The notes: a model not told the origin generated them from the letters alone. 64,000 nucleotides of DNA from Eustoma russellianum (GCA_036186865.1 AP025067.1:21508648-21572647); one strand, 5' to 3'; positions 33,765-46,728 are shown, counted from the stretch's first letter. Numbers and translations: made by a program.

Positions 33765-36632
33765 TCAAGGCAATCCCAATACAAAGTCCATAGAAATATC
33801 AGTCCAAGGTGAGCTTGGAACAGATAAAGGAGTGTATAATCCATGTGGTTGTGTTCTAGACTTTGCTTGCTTGCAAGTAATACATTGGTCACATACCTTA
33901 TCAACATGTGCTTTCATATGCGGCCAGAAGAAATGTTCCTTAAGTGTTTCCAAAGTCTTTAACGAGCCAAAATGACCCATTAAACCTCCTCCATGAGCTT
34001 CTTTTATCAACAACTCTCTTAATGAACACATTGGTACACATAACTTATGTTCTTTAAACAAATAACCATCATACAAGTAATATTTAGCAAAAGGTGAATC
34101 AATGCATGCTTGATATATAGAACTAAAGTCATGGTCAGAATGATACATCTCTTTGATAGACTCAAAACCAAACATGTTACATGAAAGAGTAGTAATCAAA
34201 GTATAGCGACGAGATAAGGCGTCAGCAACAACATTTTCTTTTCCTTGCTTATACTTGATCACATAAGGGAATTGTTCAATGAATTCAACCCATTTGGCAT
34301 GTCTTTTGTTCAATTTTCCTTGACCTTTTAGATACTTAAGGCTCTCATGATCAGTATGAATCACAAATTCCTTAGGTTGCAGGTAATGTTGCCAAGTTTG
34401 TAAAGTTTCCTCTGGATTGGCTCTATAGGCAGGTCTGTTTGGTAGAACAGCTCCTGGAATGAAATCTATTTGATGCTCAATGCCTCTTAGAGGAGGTAAA
34501 CCTGGGGGATCTCCTTCAGGAAACAAGCTAGAAAATTCTTGAAGTAAAGATGCAACTTCACTCGGTAAAGTAGATGGTATTTCAGATGAAGAGAACATAG
34601 TTTCTTTGTAAAGCAAGATATTAACATTGTTGTTTGAATTGATAGCATGGAATACCTCACTTTGAGATGCAAAGAATGCGCTTTTCTTTAGAGATGGTTC
34701 AGCAGAAACTTTGTTTTCTTTCGGTTCAATTTTAAGATGAGAACTTTTCAGTTGGTTTTCTTTGATGAAAACCCTTTCCAATTCCTTTTCTTTTGGATCA
34801 TTATGGCTTTTTAACATTCGTTGTTGATCCTCAAAGACTTTGTGTGGGGGTAAGGCATTTAATTTGAACAGTTTGTTGTTATGCCTAAAGGAATATCTAT
34901 TCAGGTAACCATCATATGTAACTTTGTTGTCAAATTGCCACGGTCTACCTAATAAGATATGACTTGATTGCATAGGGGCTACGTCACATAACACCTCAAC
35001 AGAATACCCATCAATTGACAACGGAACTAGGACTTGCTTTGTTACTTTAACTTCACCAAACTCATTAAGCCACGTAAGTCTATAAGGACGGGGGTGATTA
35101 ATTAAAGGTGACTCAAGTTTCCTAACAAGTTCAAAACTTGCAACATTGGTACATGAACCGGAGTCAATGATTAAAGTGCAGACTTTCTTCTTAACCATAC
35201 AGTGAATGTGGAATATGTTCTCTCGTTGTATTTTAGGTTCTTCAGTTTTAACTTGGGCACTTAGAGCTCGACGGACAACTAAGAACTCTTTTGTTTCACA
35301 CTCATTATTCTTTTCACTAATCTCTTCTTCTTCCTCACATGTTTGCTCAATTTCTTTGTTTTCTTCACTCTCTTCCAATTCTTCCTCAGAATAATACTCA
35401 TTAGACTCTTCAATAAACAAGATGCGTTTAGGGTTGGGACATTGATTAGCAAAATGACCTTTTCCTAAGCATTTAAAACATTGAATATCACGAGTCTTAA
35501 AATTAGGCGTACCTTCCACCTTGGCTTTGCCTTTATCAGTGATTGGAAGCTTTGGACGATTTTGGATGTTCTGGGTTGATTTTCCTTGGTATCCACGGCC
35601 TTGACCTTGTTGTGGACGGAAAGGCGTCCTGGGCTGTGTTCTAGGAAAACTCAAAGGATTAGTCCGAAAAGAAGGGTTAGAAGTTTTTACCTTCAATTGT
35701 CTTTCCACCTTCTCAGCAATGTGAACCATAGAAGCCAGATCAGAGTAAGGTGTAAGTTCCACCTTAAATGCAATCTCTTTGTTCAAGCCAGCTAGAAATC
35801 TAGCCATGGTGGCTTCCTCAGCTTCTTCTATGTTAGCCCTGGTAAGCAAATGTTCTAATTCTTTATAAAATTCATCAACAGATCTATTACCTTGAGAAAG
35901 TTGTTGCAATTTCTGGAAAACGCTTCTTTCATAGGAAGGAGATATGAATCTCTTCCTCATCTCTTGTTTCAGCTCGGACCAAGTAAAACCAGGGGGCTGT
36001 CTTGTTCTTCTCCTGGTGTTCTTCAGTTGTTCCCACCAAAGTAAAGCATAATCTACAAATTCAAAAGTTGCATACCGCACTTTGGCCAATTCAGAATAGT
36101 TAGTGCAAGAATACATATGATCTACTTTTGTTTCCCATTGCAAATATGTTTCAGGATCACTTTTTCCATGGAAGGGGGGTATTGTCAGTTTTGTAGTAAT
36201 GTATTCTTCTTCAAGATGTTCATCTCTATCAGGTTGACGTTCATCATATCTTTCTTCTAGATAGGATTCTTCATTGTACTCAGGGAGACTATCAAATCTT
36301 TCCTCAAAAGAAATGTTCCTACGACCACCATTACTACCTCGACCTCTACCTCGACCTCTAAGTGATGTGACTTTTCTACGTTCAACATGAGATTCATTAT
36401 CATAAGAGGTGCCTTCTTGAAAAGGTATACTAGGTTCCTTGTGATCTGAGGTTGGCTTTTCTACTTTGCTTATCCTCTGTTTGTTATCCTCTATGTCACT
36501 TCTCATTAAACCAAATTGATTAACAAGGAAAGTGAGTGTTTGTTGTATATTCTCTAGGGTAACAGGGACTGGGGATGGGACAGGAGTAGATGGGGACGGG
36601 GATGATGCATTATCTTTCTGTTGGGGACCCAT
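33765..36632 (-). pseudogene. gag-pol: C gag-pol with in-frame loss of reverse transcriptase
   Basis: A 955-codon open frame starts MGPQQKDNASSP. It has complete gag with zinc knuckle CFKCLGKGHFANQC, the Glu-rich link, protease (LIIDSGSCTN), then at about residue 743 PAYRANPEET joins straight to LQTWQHYLQP. Compared with A, 996 nt (332 codons, A positions 53258-54253) are missing with a CT microhomology: all of the reverse-transcriptase core and the start of RNase H. The rest of RNase H, the HHCC finger and the first integrase Asp follow. It ends at TGA (33765-33767) where A and B have CGA. Gag and protease are joined in one frame, which shows that this family uses a single gag-pol reading frame. 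Confidence 0.9.
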
Positions 36633-38407
36633 GATTCAGAAAACAATCTCAAAAGCCAATTAAAATATTGATAAGATGCAAATACTCTACTTTATGTTGA
36701 CAATTGTTCAAAACAGCAATTTGGACTATATCTCCTAAAGATTCAAGAAAATCACAGAAGTCAAATTGTTGTTCGGGCTGAAAGAAATCTACGGGGTTGT
36801 TTAAGACAATCCCTCAATTTACTTTACAGCATATGCAATTATCAATTGTAGTAAAGTGAAAGTAAAGACACACAAACAAAGTGCTAGCAAGGGTTTGATT
36901 TAGAAACTTTCAATATGTCAAAACTACAACACTTTGGGTTTGGTTTGGCCACTTTCTTTCTTTTGAGCTTTGCACAGGGATTTTCCCTTTTTGCAACGTT
37001 TAACTTTGGGCTTTTTCCTCACTTGGCTTTCTTGTGCAATTCTCTCTTGTCTTGCCTCTTACTTGTTGACAAATATTGGCTTTTCTCTCGCGTATTTCTC
37101 AATCAAGCTTAATTTTCTTTCTTTGGATGGTTTGCTTGATTGCTGTGAGACTACTCCTCAAGGCCTACATGAGACATTGCCCACGGCCTTTAATTGCACA
37201 AGGTTTGTTGTATTTGGGAATTTGAAAGTTCCTCGTACACAACACGGCTAAACACTATGTAGTGAGAATTCAATTCACAATTACAACAAGTTCAAATTGT
37301 ATATAGTGCAATGTAAGTTCAGAAATTGATCTAAAACAACAATTGGATAGCTCTTTAACAGTGTGGGGCTTAAACAATTCCTAACTTTCAGAATATATCT
37401 AAGTCCAACAAGTTGTTTGAAACAATTGAAATCAACAAAAAGACAAAGCTATTAGCATACACCAAGATTTCAAATGAGCCTTAAAAGGTTGTTTTAATCA
37501 CACGGTTTTTGGGCAGTTTGTCCTTTTTTTTCTTTTTTTATTTTTGATGCAATGATCTAACTAATCTTAAGATAGCTAAATGCAACTTAGTTGTTTCTAA
37601 ATGAAGTTTATAGAGGCTGATTACTAACAACTAATGGAAAATCAGTTTTGATGCTAAGTATGCTAACTTGTTTTGTTTTGTTTTCAAGTGATCTAACCTA
37701 CTTTGTTTTTGTTTGGTTTTTGTTTGTATGATGCAATCAGATTCTAAACTAAATGATACTAAATGCAAGTGTTTATGTCCTACTTATCAAACGTATAACA
37801 CTAGGAACTAGGCAACACACTTAGTTAGCTAAACTACTTGTTTTGATCTTTAGTTTTCGGTTTGGCTTGTGCCAACTAAACAACCAACTAAACCTCTTAA
37901 TCTATGTTGTAAACTAGTCTAACTAAGCTAAATAAGGCAGCACTAAAACGTTTCAAACAGATTGCACACAAGTACTAAAAACAGAATTTTAACTACTTGA
38001 TTACAAGCTAAACTATCAACTAATCTATTTTGTGTTCAAGTTTTCTGTTTTAAGGACTTATCTAAACTATCATTTAAGCTTCTAGATTAGGACCTAATGA
38101 ACAATATCTAAGCTAGATTGAACAAGTACAAGCTGGTTACACACGGTTCTAAACTTGAGCTACACAAACCGATTTTAACAACACTAAGTCTAGTCTAAGT
38201 TCTTTTTGTAGGGGTTTTCGGTTTTGCCTACTTAACTAAGTTACCAAACTATAGTATACTATCTAACAAGCACTTTAAAACATAAACTAACTTCTTAAAC
38301 AAACAAGCTATAAACGGACATAAAAAAAACAGTTCACTACAAGATTTGGGCAGCATCATTCATATGCAAATTTAAACAATGTAAACATGAATAGAAGACT
38401 AACCAAT
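36633..38407 (-). other. leader of C
   Basis: Non-coding and collinear with the leader of B, but more divergent toward the primer site. The gag-proximal inverted repeat is at 36793-36813. Confidence 0.6.
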
Positions 38408-38419
38408 GCTCTGATACCA
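38408..38419 (-). promoter_or_regulatory. primer binding site of C
   Basis: The minus strand reads TGGTATCAGAGC, 2 bp from the LTR. Confidence 0.85.
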
Positions 38420-38421
38420 AT

Positions 38422-39748
38422 TGATGAGCCAAATGAAGGCTAGAAAACGTTGCCAAGGACTTTGTCTCCTATTCCAAACTGATTTGAACAAAAGCTATGG
38501 CAAAGAACATCACAAAGACACCCCTTGAACTGTAACCGTTGTTCTTGGCTCAATTGATGCCAACACCTCTTCCTCTTTGGCACTCCAACACATCTAAAAC
38601 CTCATTGAGACCCTAAGATGCTGTAAACCAAAAGATGAAGCAAATACTAACAAGTTCTAGGCTAGGAACTTGAAAGAAAACCGTTAAGTGGTCTTAAACT
38701 TCAAGTAGCATAAGTTGAGAACTCCTTAAAGGATATTTGATTGAAATGTGTTTGAAAATAGTTGTGTTTACAATCTGATTATAACTCTACTTATAACAAA
38801 CGAAAATGCTAAGAAGTACAAGTTTTAATGTACAAAGTACTAGACTAAAATGACATGCTTTGCTTGGAAATTGTTTGAGCAACTTTTGGTTCCAAAAGGC
38901 TGGTTGCTTTGCCGTGTATTCCAACCTGTTTTTCCAGCCTTTTTCCTTGATCAATTTGATTGGTTTAGACATGGAGCAGCTTTCTTTGGAATGGCCCTTG
39001 ATTGGATGCAAGTTGGTGTTTGAATTTTCAACAAATACTCCTTAGACAACCGTTTCTTCCATCTTTGTTTTCAGCCAAAATTCTGATTGGATATTGTAGT
39101 GTGCAGCTTGGTTTGAACTTGGCTTTGATTGGTTGTAGTTTAGGCTTTGAATTTTCAAACAAATTTGATATGAACCAGCCGATTTTCCTCTTGAATTTGA
39201 TTGGATCAAATGTTGAGCAGCTTGCTGAATTTTCTTCATTTGTTTGTGATTGGTTCAAGCATTTGCAAGACTCCTTTCTATTGGTTGAAGGTTTGAGCAG
39301 CTTGTTTCTTCCTTGTTTGCGTGAGAAGCAATCAGATTTTTGACATGGGTGCTTGTCACCACCTTGCTTGTGAGCTACTTGCATTTCACCTCTTTGCTTG
39401 GACAAAAATTCAGGCTTGAATTGCATCTTCAAGATAAAAACGTGTACCTGAAAGACAAGGCAAGAATACAACACAAACTATCCTAAAACAAAGTTAACAA
39501 ACCAACAATATTAAAAAGAACATCTAAAAATATGTACAACATGTTTTTGATACAACTAGATCAAAGCTTGTATCATATAAACCCAATGGACATCATCTTT
39601 GCTCGGCTCATCCTCTTCATGCCTGTAAAGAAATGATTCAACACAATGCAACAATTTCTTAGCCATACTCCTTGTTATGGGACCTGTGTGGGGCATTGAG
39701 GTGTCATCGTCAGTGTTTGTATCCACAAGGTTAGGCTGTAGCTCATCA
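38422..39748 (-). repeat. 5' LTR of C
   Basis: 1327 bp, TGATGAGCC...GCTCATCA. It is clearly more divergent from the middle LTR than the middle is from the left one. It is followed by 18 bp of D gag (39749-39766) and then the solo LTR, so C sat in D's gag. Confidence 0.8.
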
Positions 39749-39766
39749 AGGAACCTGAAAAAGCCA

Positions 39767-41218
39767 TGATACACTCCCATGATGCATCAATAACACATGT
39801 CAACATTGCATTGTTAGGTCTTAGGACATATAGTACTTGTTTGAGCTTTTAAGGGTCGTCTGACTTTCATATATACAAGTTTGTGCATCATTGTGTCTAG
39901 CACATCTTAGGACATGTTGTATATATTTTTTTTATGCTTGTTCAAGGTCATTTTAGGTCATATGAAGCATGATTGAAGGCAAAGAAAAGTTCAAACACAA
40001 AGCTGAAATGGATTGAAGATTAGATAGCTTGATACCTTGTTGGTATTTCAACCATATCTCCTCAACCACAGTTCTAATTGAATTGATTCCACTTGGAGGT
40101 GAAATATAAGAGGATTATCTACAACGATGCTGCGTTACACTTTCTCAGATTCAGCCGTTATCAAGGTCAAACAGTGCCTAGAAAATGAAGCTGCTTAGTA
40201 ACCAGCTCACTTCAAAGGTACCCACCTGGAAGCAGGACAAATTTGAACAGGCCATATCTCCATCATCCCAGCTCCAAGTCAGATGATCCAAATAGCTAAG
40301 TTCAAGATCTACAACTATGATCTTATACACTTTTGATGAATCGGAGTGGAAGGGCTTCAAATAATCCAAAACAGCTTGGACCTCTTTCTCCTGGTAGGCT
40401 GTGAATCACCTGCGAGTCTTGACCAATGGTTCCTACATCCTTTTTGATGTCTTTTGCACCAACCAGTTGCATCAACATATTGATCCAGATGTCTAGTAAG
40501 CTACTAGGTTGGTTGAAGGGGTCACAAGGCCAAGCAAGTAGGTGCATCACCTCCTTGAAGGCAAACTGTCCAGATTGTACCCCTTGACAAAAATAGGCTC
40601 AAACTCGACCCTAAAAGTTCTGAGACCTCAATCAGGCCACATGGTTCATTAGAAGACTTCTCAAGGAAGGTTTTAGGCTGGTCAAATCAAATTCAAGATG
40701 CTTTAAACAAGTTGCATAAGCAAACAAAAGACCGCTGAAAACTGCCTAAAACAGCACCGATGAGTTTCCTTGCTTTTCTAGCTTAGTTAACTAGTTTTTC
40801 TTCCTTAATTCGCATTGGACCTAACATGTACAAATATCTTAGTCTTCTAGCTTAATTTGCCTATAAATATTAGGGCAAAAACTGTGTACAATGTTAACTT
40901 TATTTGAGATATATTCAGAATAGCCAATAGCTTTCTTGTTCAAGAACTTTGTTCTTGTTTTTCCTTTGATTCAAGGCTTTTTGAATCCCTTCAAGACTTG
41001 AACTACCTTGATTGTAGGCTTATATACTTGAGGTGAATATCATTTGAGAGGGTTGAGGCTTGCTTAATGCATTGAAGCCATTTGTTAGCCGTGTTCATTT
41101 TACACGCCAAAACAGAAACGATTTGTTGCAAGGTCTTCTTTGCAATGTTGTGCTGCACCCATTTCTTGTTCTAGCTGTGTTTAGGAGTTAAAAGAAGGTC
41201 CCTTTTGTTCCCTCATCA
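39767..41218 (+). repeat. solo LTR (family-2 type) in D gag
   Basis: It runs from TGATACACTCCC to GTTCCCTCATCA and is flanked by AGCCA (39762-39766 and 41219-41223). Across it, D's gag codons read on (upstream GAACCTGAAAAAGCCA, downstream ACCAAGGCCCGC). Length 1452 bp. A TATA box lies at 40862-40869. No protein is encoded. Confidence 0.8.
40862..40869 (+). promoter_or_regulatory. TATA box of the solo LTR
   Basis: TATAAATA about 350 bp before the LTR end, the expected place for the U3-R boundary. Confidence 0.55.
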
Positions 41219-41223
41219 AGCCA

Positions 41224-42017
41224 CCAAGGCCCGCTTCCTATATGGACTAAAGAGGTAGATTGCCTGGACGGTTGAACTTCAACCTTATCTTGACCTAACG
41301 TCCATGGCCCACATGCTTGAGAAGATTGAGCAACAGCTAAAGGTACATAGTTCCTCCAATTTCAATTCAGTTTATCGTACTAATGAATCTTCTTCAAAGT
41401 TTCCAAACAGATCTTCAGGAACTGGAAGCTCATGGCCTACAGGAGCCCACACACGTAACCAAAGTGGGTCACAAAGATTTGACAATCGTGCGCAAGGCAC
41501 ACAAAAGCAGGATGACAGAGGCAAACAAAAAGTCTCTACAGAGAATTCATTTGATCCCTCCAGCAGGTTTAGGGACATCAAATGCTTTAAGTGTCAAGGT
41601 CGTGGTCACATAGGAAGAGAGTGTCCTAACGTTAAAAGAGTCATGTTAATTGAGGAAACTAATGAATATGTGACTGAGTCCGAACATGAAAATGAATATG
41701 AGCATGATAATGAAACTGAACTTGAAGAGGACTTAGGCGCGCAAGATGATTATGATACGAAGGAAGTCCTTGTTGTACGTAGAGCTTTGAATGCATATCC
41801 GAAATTAGATGATCATGAACAACATAGAGAAAACATTCTCCATATCCATTGCATGATAAATGATAAGGTGTGCACAATGATCATCGTTTCCGGTTCTTGT
41901 GCGAATATGACTAGTATTGAATTGGTTAGAAAATTTAATTTGCCAATGACTAATCACCCTCACCCCTACAAACTTGCATGGTTAAATGATTATGGTGAAG
42001 TTAGCGTTAGTAAGTAG
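41224..42017 (+). pseudogene. D gag C-terminus and protease start
   Basis: It begins in the capsid segment (ARFLYGLK, then an in-frame TAG, then IAWTVELQPYLDLTSMAHM) and opens from 41304. The zinc knuckle is CFKCQGRGHIGREC. The protease motif reads IIVSGSC where other copies have IIDSGSC, so the catalytic Asp is lost (codon 41886-41888). It ends at TAG 42015-42017, inside the protease. It is related to, but distinct from, A, B and C. Confidence 0.8.
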
Positions 42018-43877
42018 GTTCTGATTTCTCTTAGCATTGGTAGTTATAAAGATGATATTCTCTGTGATGTTGCTCCAATGCATGCTAGTCATATCTTACT
42101 TGGTAGACTGGTAATTTGATAGACATGTGACATATGATGGATATTTGAATCATTATTCTTTCAAATTGAATGGTAAACTGTATAATTTACATGCACTCCC
42201 ACCTCATAAGGTCCATGAACATCAACAACATATGTCTAAGTCTCGGATCGAACCTAAGGAAAGGGAAGCTGAGCAAAAATTCGTGGAATGCATGATAATT
42301 GAAAGTAAGAAACAAGAAAATGAGGGAAAAGAGGTAGTACCCGTAAGTATCATTGATTCCAAAAAGAAGTGGGGGTATTTTACAAAGAAAAGAGAGGTCA
42401 CACGAGCCCTTTATAACAGCCAAACCGTCCTCATCCTGATTTCCAAGGCGTGTTACCTTTCAGTAGGAGACCTACCACCCGACCTACCTACCTCTGTTGC
42501 ATCCCTTATACAGGAATATGATGTTCTATTTCCCACTGACCCACCATCAAGATTATCACCTATAAGAGGAATCGAACACCAGATAGACTTTGTCCCAGTA
42601 GCTGTCCTACCCAACTGACCAGCCTATAGAGCCAACCCTGAAGAAACCAAGGAAATTCAAAGGCACGTAGAGGAACTCTTGGCAAGTGGACAAATGAGAG
42701 AAAGCCTAAGCCCATCAGCCGTCCCTGCCATTTTAGTACCCAAGAAGGATGGAACCTGGAGAATGTGTACTGACTACATTGCCATAAACAAGAACACTGT
42801 AAAGTATAGATATCCCATACCTAGGCTGGATGATATGTTAGATATGTTGCATGGATCGAGATACTTCACCAAGATTGACCTTAAACAAGGGTACTTCCAA
42901 GTACGGATAAGAGAAGGGGATGAATGGAAGACAGCATTCAAAACCAAGTTTGGGCTCTATGAGTGGTTAGTGATGCCCTTCGGGCTCCGCAATGCCCTAG
43001 TACCTCTATGCGGTTGATGAATGAAGTTTTACGAGCCTTCATAGGACAATTTGTTATGGATCAATTTGATGATATCCTAATCTATTTCCGAACCATTGAG
43101 GATCACTTTGACCATATTAGGGCCGTATTTGAGAAGCTCAAAAATGAACAACTCTATGCCAACTTTAAGAAGTGCTCTTTTTGCTTAGAAGGAGTTGTCT
43201 TCCTAGGCTGTCATCTCGGCTGAAGGAATAGAGATGGATGAGGAGAAGGTTGGTCCATTGTGGAGTGGCCTACACTTAAAATTGTAGGGGAAGTGCGTAG
43301 CTTCCACGGACTTGCGAGCTTCTATAGGAGATTTGTCAAAGTTTTTTCATCCATAGCTGCACCCTTAAATAAGTTTGTCAAAAAAGATGTGCCTTTTCAG
43401 TGGAAGGAGCCACAGCAACAGGCATTCAAAGAACTTAAATGGAAATAACCACTGCACCCATCCTTAGGTTACCCAACTTCGATGAAACTTTGAAATTGAA
43501 TATAATGTAAGTGGAGTGGGTATTGGAGCGGTATTGACCTAAGGAAAGAAACCAATAGCCTACTTTAGTGAGAAGTTGAAAGGTGCCTCCTTGAATTACT
43601 CTACCTACGATAAGGAACTTTATGCCCTCGTGAGATCCCTATAAACTTGGCAACACTACCTTCGACCTAGAAAGTTTGTGAACCACACTGACCATGAAAG
43701 CCTAAAGTACCTTAATGGACGAGGGAAGCTGAACAAGAGACATATGCCAAGTGGTTAGAGTTTATTGAACAATTCCCTTATGTGATTAAGTACAAACAAG
43801 GAAAGGACAATATAGTTGCTGATGCCCTCACTAGGAGATACACACTAGTGACTACTTTTTCCTCTCGATTCTTAGAC
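42018..43877 (+). pseudogene. D protease end, reverse transcriptase, RNase H (many breaks)
   Basis: Fragments in several frames. 42127-42618 is the linker up to GIEHQIDFVPV, with a stop where A has a sense codon. 42679-43017 is reverse transcriptase (KKDGTWRMCTDYIAINK, LPFGL-like region). 42963-43223 has QFDDILIYF in place of YFDDILIYS. 43260-43448 is FHGLASFYRRFVK. RNase H remnants follow to 43877 with further stops. The frame breaks show long decay. Confidence 0.8.
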
Positions 43878-43888
43878 TTCGAATCACT

Positions 43889-45707
43889 CATCATCATCAT
43901 CATCATCATTCGTACCCAATATATCCCAACGACAGCAAAAGCTATCGTTAGGGTCTAGGGAGGTAAGTGGTAGGCAGACAATATCTCTGTCCAAAGGGAT
44001 AGCGAGTCTGCTTCCAGTGAGACCCCCGGCTCTATATGTAACTGCAGAAATGACATAATAATAGAGATATGATGTGCTAGTGCGTTAGTGAGGGAATTCA
44101 GAAAATACAAAGAGGAGACTTTCGATATTAAAATACACATAACGTGTATATGTACATGTACTGCAAGACGACGGTAAAACATAAGCAAACAATGCAAAGT
44201 CAACCTAAAGCGTAAATAATGTCTACGCCTATCTATGACCCTAAATATACTCTAAGGTGTCCCTATATATGACCTATACCTTGTTAACCTTAATCTTATG
44301 CTTCCAGCTGCTCATACCAAGTCAGTTTGGGCCTGCCTTTACTCCTATTCCCTTCTACAATGAGGCTCTCAATTGCCCAAACCATCTCATTTTTCCTTCC
44401 TTTATCTTATCTGCTACACTAGCCACGCGTAACCTTTCTCGAAACACCTCGTTTCTGATTCGGTCTAGCCTTGTATACCCACACATCTACCTCAACATCT
44501 TCATCTATGCCACTTCCATCTTCTGCAATTGTGACCTCTTGATGGCCCAGCAGTTTGTCCCATATAGCATTGTCGGTCGCACTGCCACCCTATAAAATTT
44601 TCCCTTTAATTTAGTTGGAAATTCTTGTCACACAGCACCCTTGAGGCCGCCCTCCATCTACACCAGCCTACTTGAACTTGATATGCTACATCACTATCTA
44701 TGTCCCTACTCTGCTGCACAAATGATCCTAGGTACTTAAACTTACTTACCTCTGGTACCACTTGACCATCAATGGTGAGCTGGCTATTCTCACTGTAGGC
44801 TACGCCGTTGAAGTCGCAGTGCAAATACTCGGTGATAGAATGGCTAGTCCTTAATTCTTTTCTCTCTAAAACACCTCTCTACTGCTCTAGTCTCATACTC
44901 AGAGTATGTCTACTCTTTGAGACTAATACAATATCGTCAGCAAAAAGCATACACCACGGAACTGCCTCCTGTATCGACTTTGACAACTCGCAAGGACAAC
45001 TGCAAAAAGAAATGGGCTCAACGTAGACCCTTGATGGAGGCCTACCTCCACCAGAAAAAGTCCGTATTCCCCACAGACGTACGAATGGTTGTTTTTGTCC
45101 TAGCATACCTATCTCTAATTATATCTATATACTTCATAGGGATACCTCTTGCATCCAAACTATCTCAGATCAGGCTACATGACACACTATCATACGTTTT
45201 TTCAAGATCGATGAAAACCATATGTAAATCGCACTTCTTCTCCCTATACTTCTCCATTAATCTTCTGAGAATGTGTATTGCTTTTGTAGTTGACCTTCCT
45301 GGCATAAAACCAAATTGGTTCACCGTAATCTGAGTCTCTCTCCTAATTCTAGTGTCAATTACTCTCTTCTATAACTTCATGGTATGGCTTAGCAACTTAA
45401 TCCCTTTATAGCTCCCACAACACTATGCGTCTCCTTTGTTCTTATATAGGGGGACCACGACACTCTTTCTTTCTCCACTCATCTGACATCTTTCCTGTTT
45501 TGTAAATATGGTTGAACAGAGTAGTTAGCCATTGAACCTCTTCCCCTCCCAAATACTTCCACGCCTCAATGGGTATGTTATCTAGGCCGACCACTTTGGC
45601 TTTTCCCATCTTCTTTAGTGCTCTCATCACCTCTCCTTGTGTGATTTCTGACAGTCGGAGTTATTATGTTGTCGTTGTTGGTTAGTGATGCTTTCTCGTT
45701 CTTCGTA
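43889..45707 (-). mobile_element. 5'-truncated LINE (RTE-like) in D
   Basis: It is flanked by an 11-bp duplication with one mismatch, TTCGAATCACT (43878-43888) and TTCGATTCACT (45708-45718). In minus sense it has reverse-transcriptase pieces GLDNIPIEAWKYLGG (45442-45630), LFADDIVLVS (44879-45106) and LTIDGQVVPEVSKFKYLGS (44606-44824), then a 3' untranslated region ending in ATG repeats (plus strand CAT repeats from 43889). The reading frames are broken. The trinucleotide tail and motifs fit plant RTE-clade LINEs. It interrupts D at the RNase H-integrase link. Confidence 0.8.
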
Positions 45708-45718
45708 TTCGATTCACT

Positions 45719-46701
45719 TAAGGACCTATATGCCAATGATCATGATTTCAGCACAATCTTTGTGTGGTAGTTGCATCACTTGTAAGGTAGCAAAATCAAA
45801 ATCTCAACCACATGGCCTTTACACACCCTTACCTGTCCCTGATTCCCCTTGGATTGACATTTCAATGGACTTTATTTTAGGACTTCCTAGGTCTCGAGTA
45901 GGGCGGGATAGCATTTATGTTGTGGTAGATAGGTTTTCAAAAATGGCGCACTTCATTGCATGTAAGAAAGTAGATGATGCCACACATGTTGCTGACTTTT
46001 TTTAAAGAAATTGTAAGATTGCATGGCATGCCACGTACCATTGTGAGTGATAGGGATACGAAATATCTAAGTCATTTTTGGCGTGTTTTGTGGTCTAAAC
46101 TTGGTACTCAATTGTTGTTTTCTACCACTGCTCACCCACAAACTGATGGACAAACTGGGGTTGTTAACCATACTTTATCTTAACTTTTGCGTACCATCTT
46201 GCAAAAGCATCTCAAGCACCAGGAAGATTGTTTACCATACAAGAATTTGCATACAATAGGAGTGTTCATCACGGTACCTTGCATAGTCCCTTTGAAATTG
46301 TGTATGGTTTTAACCCCTTATCCCCTCTTGATTTGATTCCCATTCTTTTACACGAGCATTCAAGCCTAGATGGTAAACAAAAAGCTGAAAAGATAAAGAA
46401 ATTGCATGAAAACATTGAAGCCCAACTGGAGAAGAAAAACAAAGCTTATGCAAAACGAGCCAACAAACATAGAAAACGAGTCGTGTTTGAACCAGGTGAT
46501 TTGGTTTGGTTACATTTACGCAAAGAGAGGTTTCCTAACGAAAGGAAATCAAAGTTGTTGCCCAGAGGAGATGGGCCATTCCAAGTCTTAAAACGCATAG
46601 GTGACAACGCCTATGTCCTTGATCTTCTCGAGAGGTATGGTTCTGTTTCTACTTCTATTGTTGCTGACCTAACCCCTCTCACCGATGAACCCTTTGTTTG
46701 A
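45719..46701 (+). pseudogene. D integrase
   Basis: It resumes the D frame after the LINE (LYANDHDFS). A deletion near 45762 removes most of the HHCC finger, leaving CITCKVAKSKSQPHG. The core is present in pieces: DISMDFILGLPRSRVGRDS (45685-46005), IVSDRDTKYLSHFW with DGQTGVVNHTL, where the third catalytic residue Glu reads Gly (45974-46183), and the C-terminal part with the GDGPFQVLKRIGDNAY module (46228-46701), stopping before the LTR. A palindrome half GGACGAATC and polypurine tract GAGGAAGGGAGA follow. Confidence 0.8.
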
Positions 46702-46728
46702 GGACGAATCCTCTTGAGGAAGGGAGAT

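Larger units (their letters stand above)
23770..39748 (-). mobile_element. B-C array: LTR-B-LTR-C-LTR
   Basis: Three family-1 LTRs (23770-25095, 31595-32920, 38422-39748) alternate with two internal regions. The middle LTR is the 5' LTR of B and the 3' LTR of C. The outer flanks differ: ATAAG (23765-23769) lies in a LINE and AGGAA (39749-39753) lies in D's gag. The left and middle LTRs are nearly identical; the right LTR is clearly more divergent. B and C share a 1-nt deletion near the end of integrase, showing common ancestry or conversion of that part. Confidence 0.85.

Noticed and set aside
43889..43909. CAT trinucleotide microsatellite
   Set aside because: It is the 3' tail of the minus-strand LINE, inside its target duplication, not an independent repeat.
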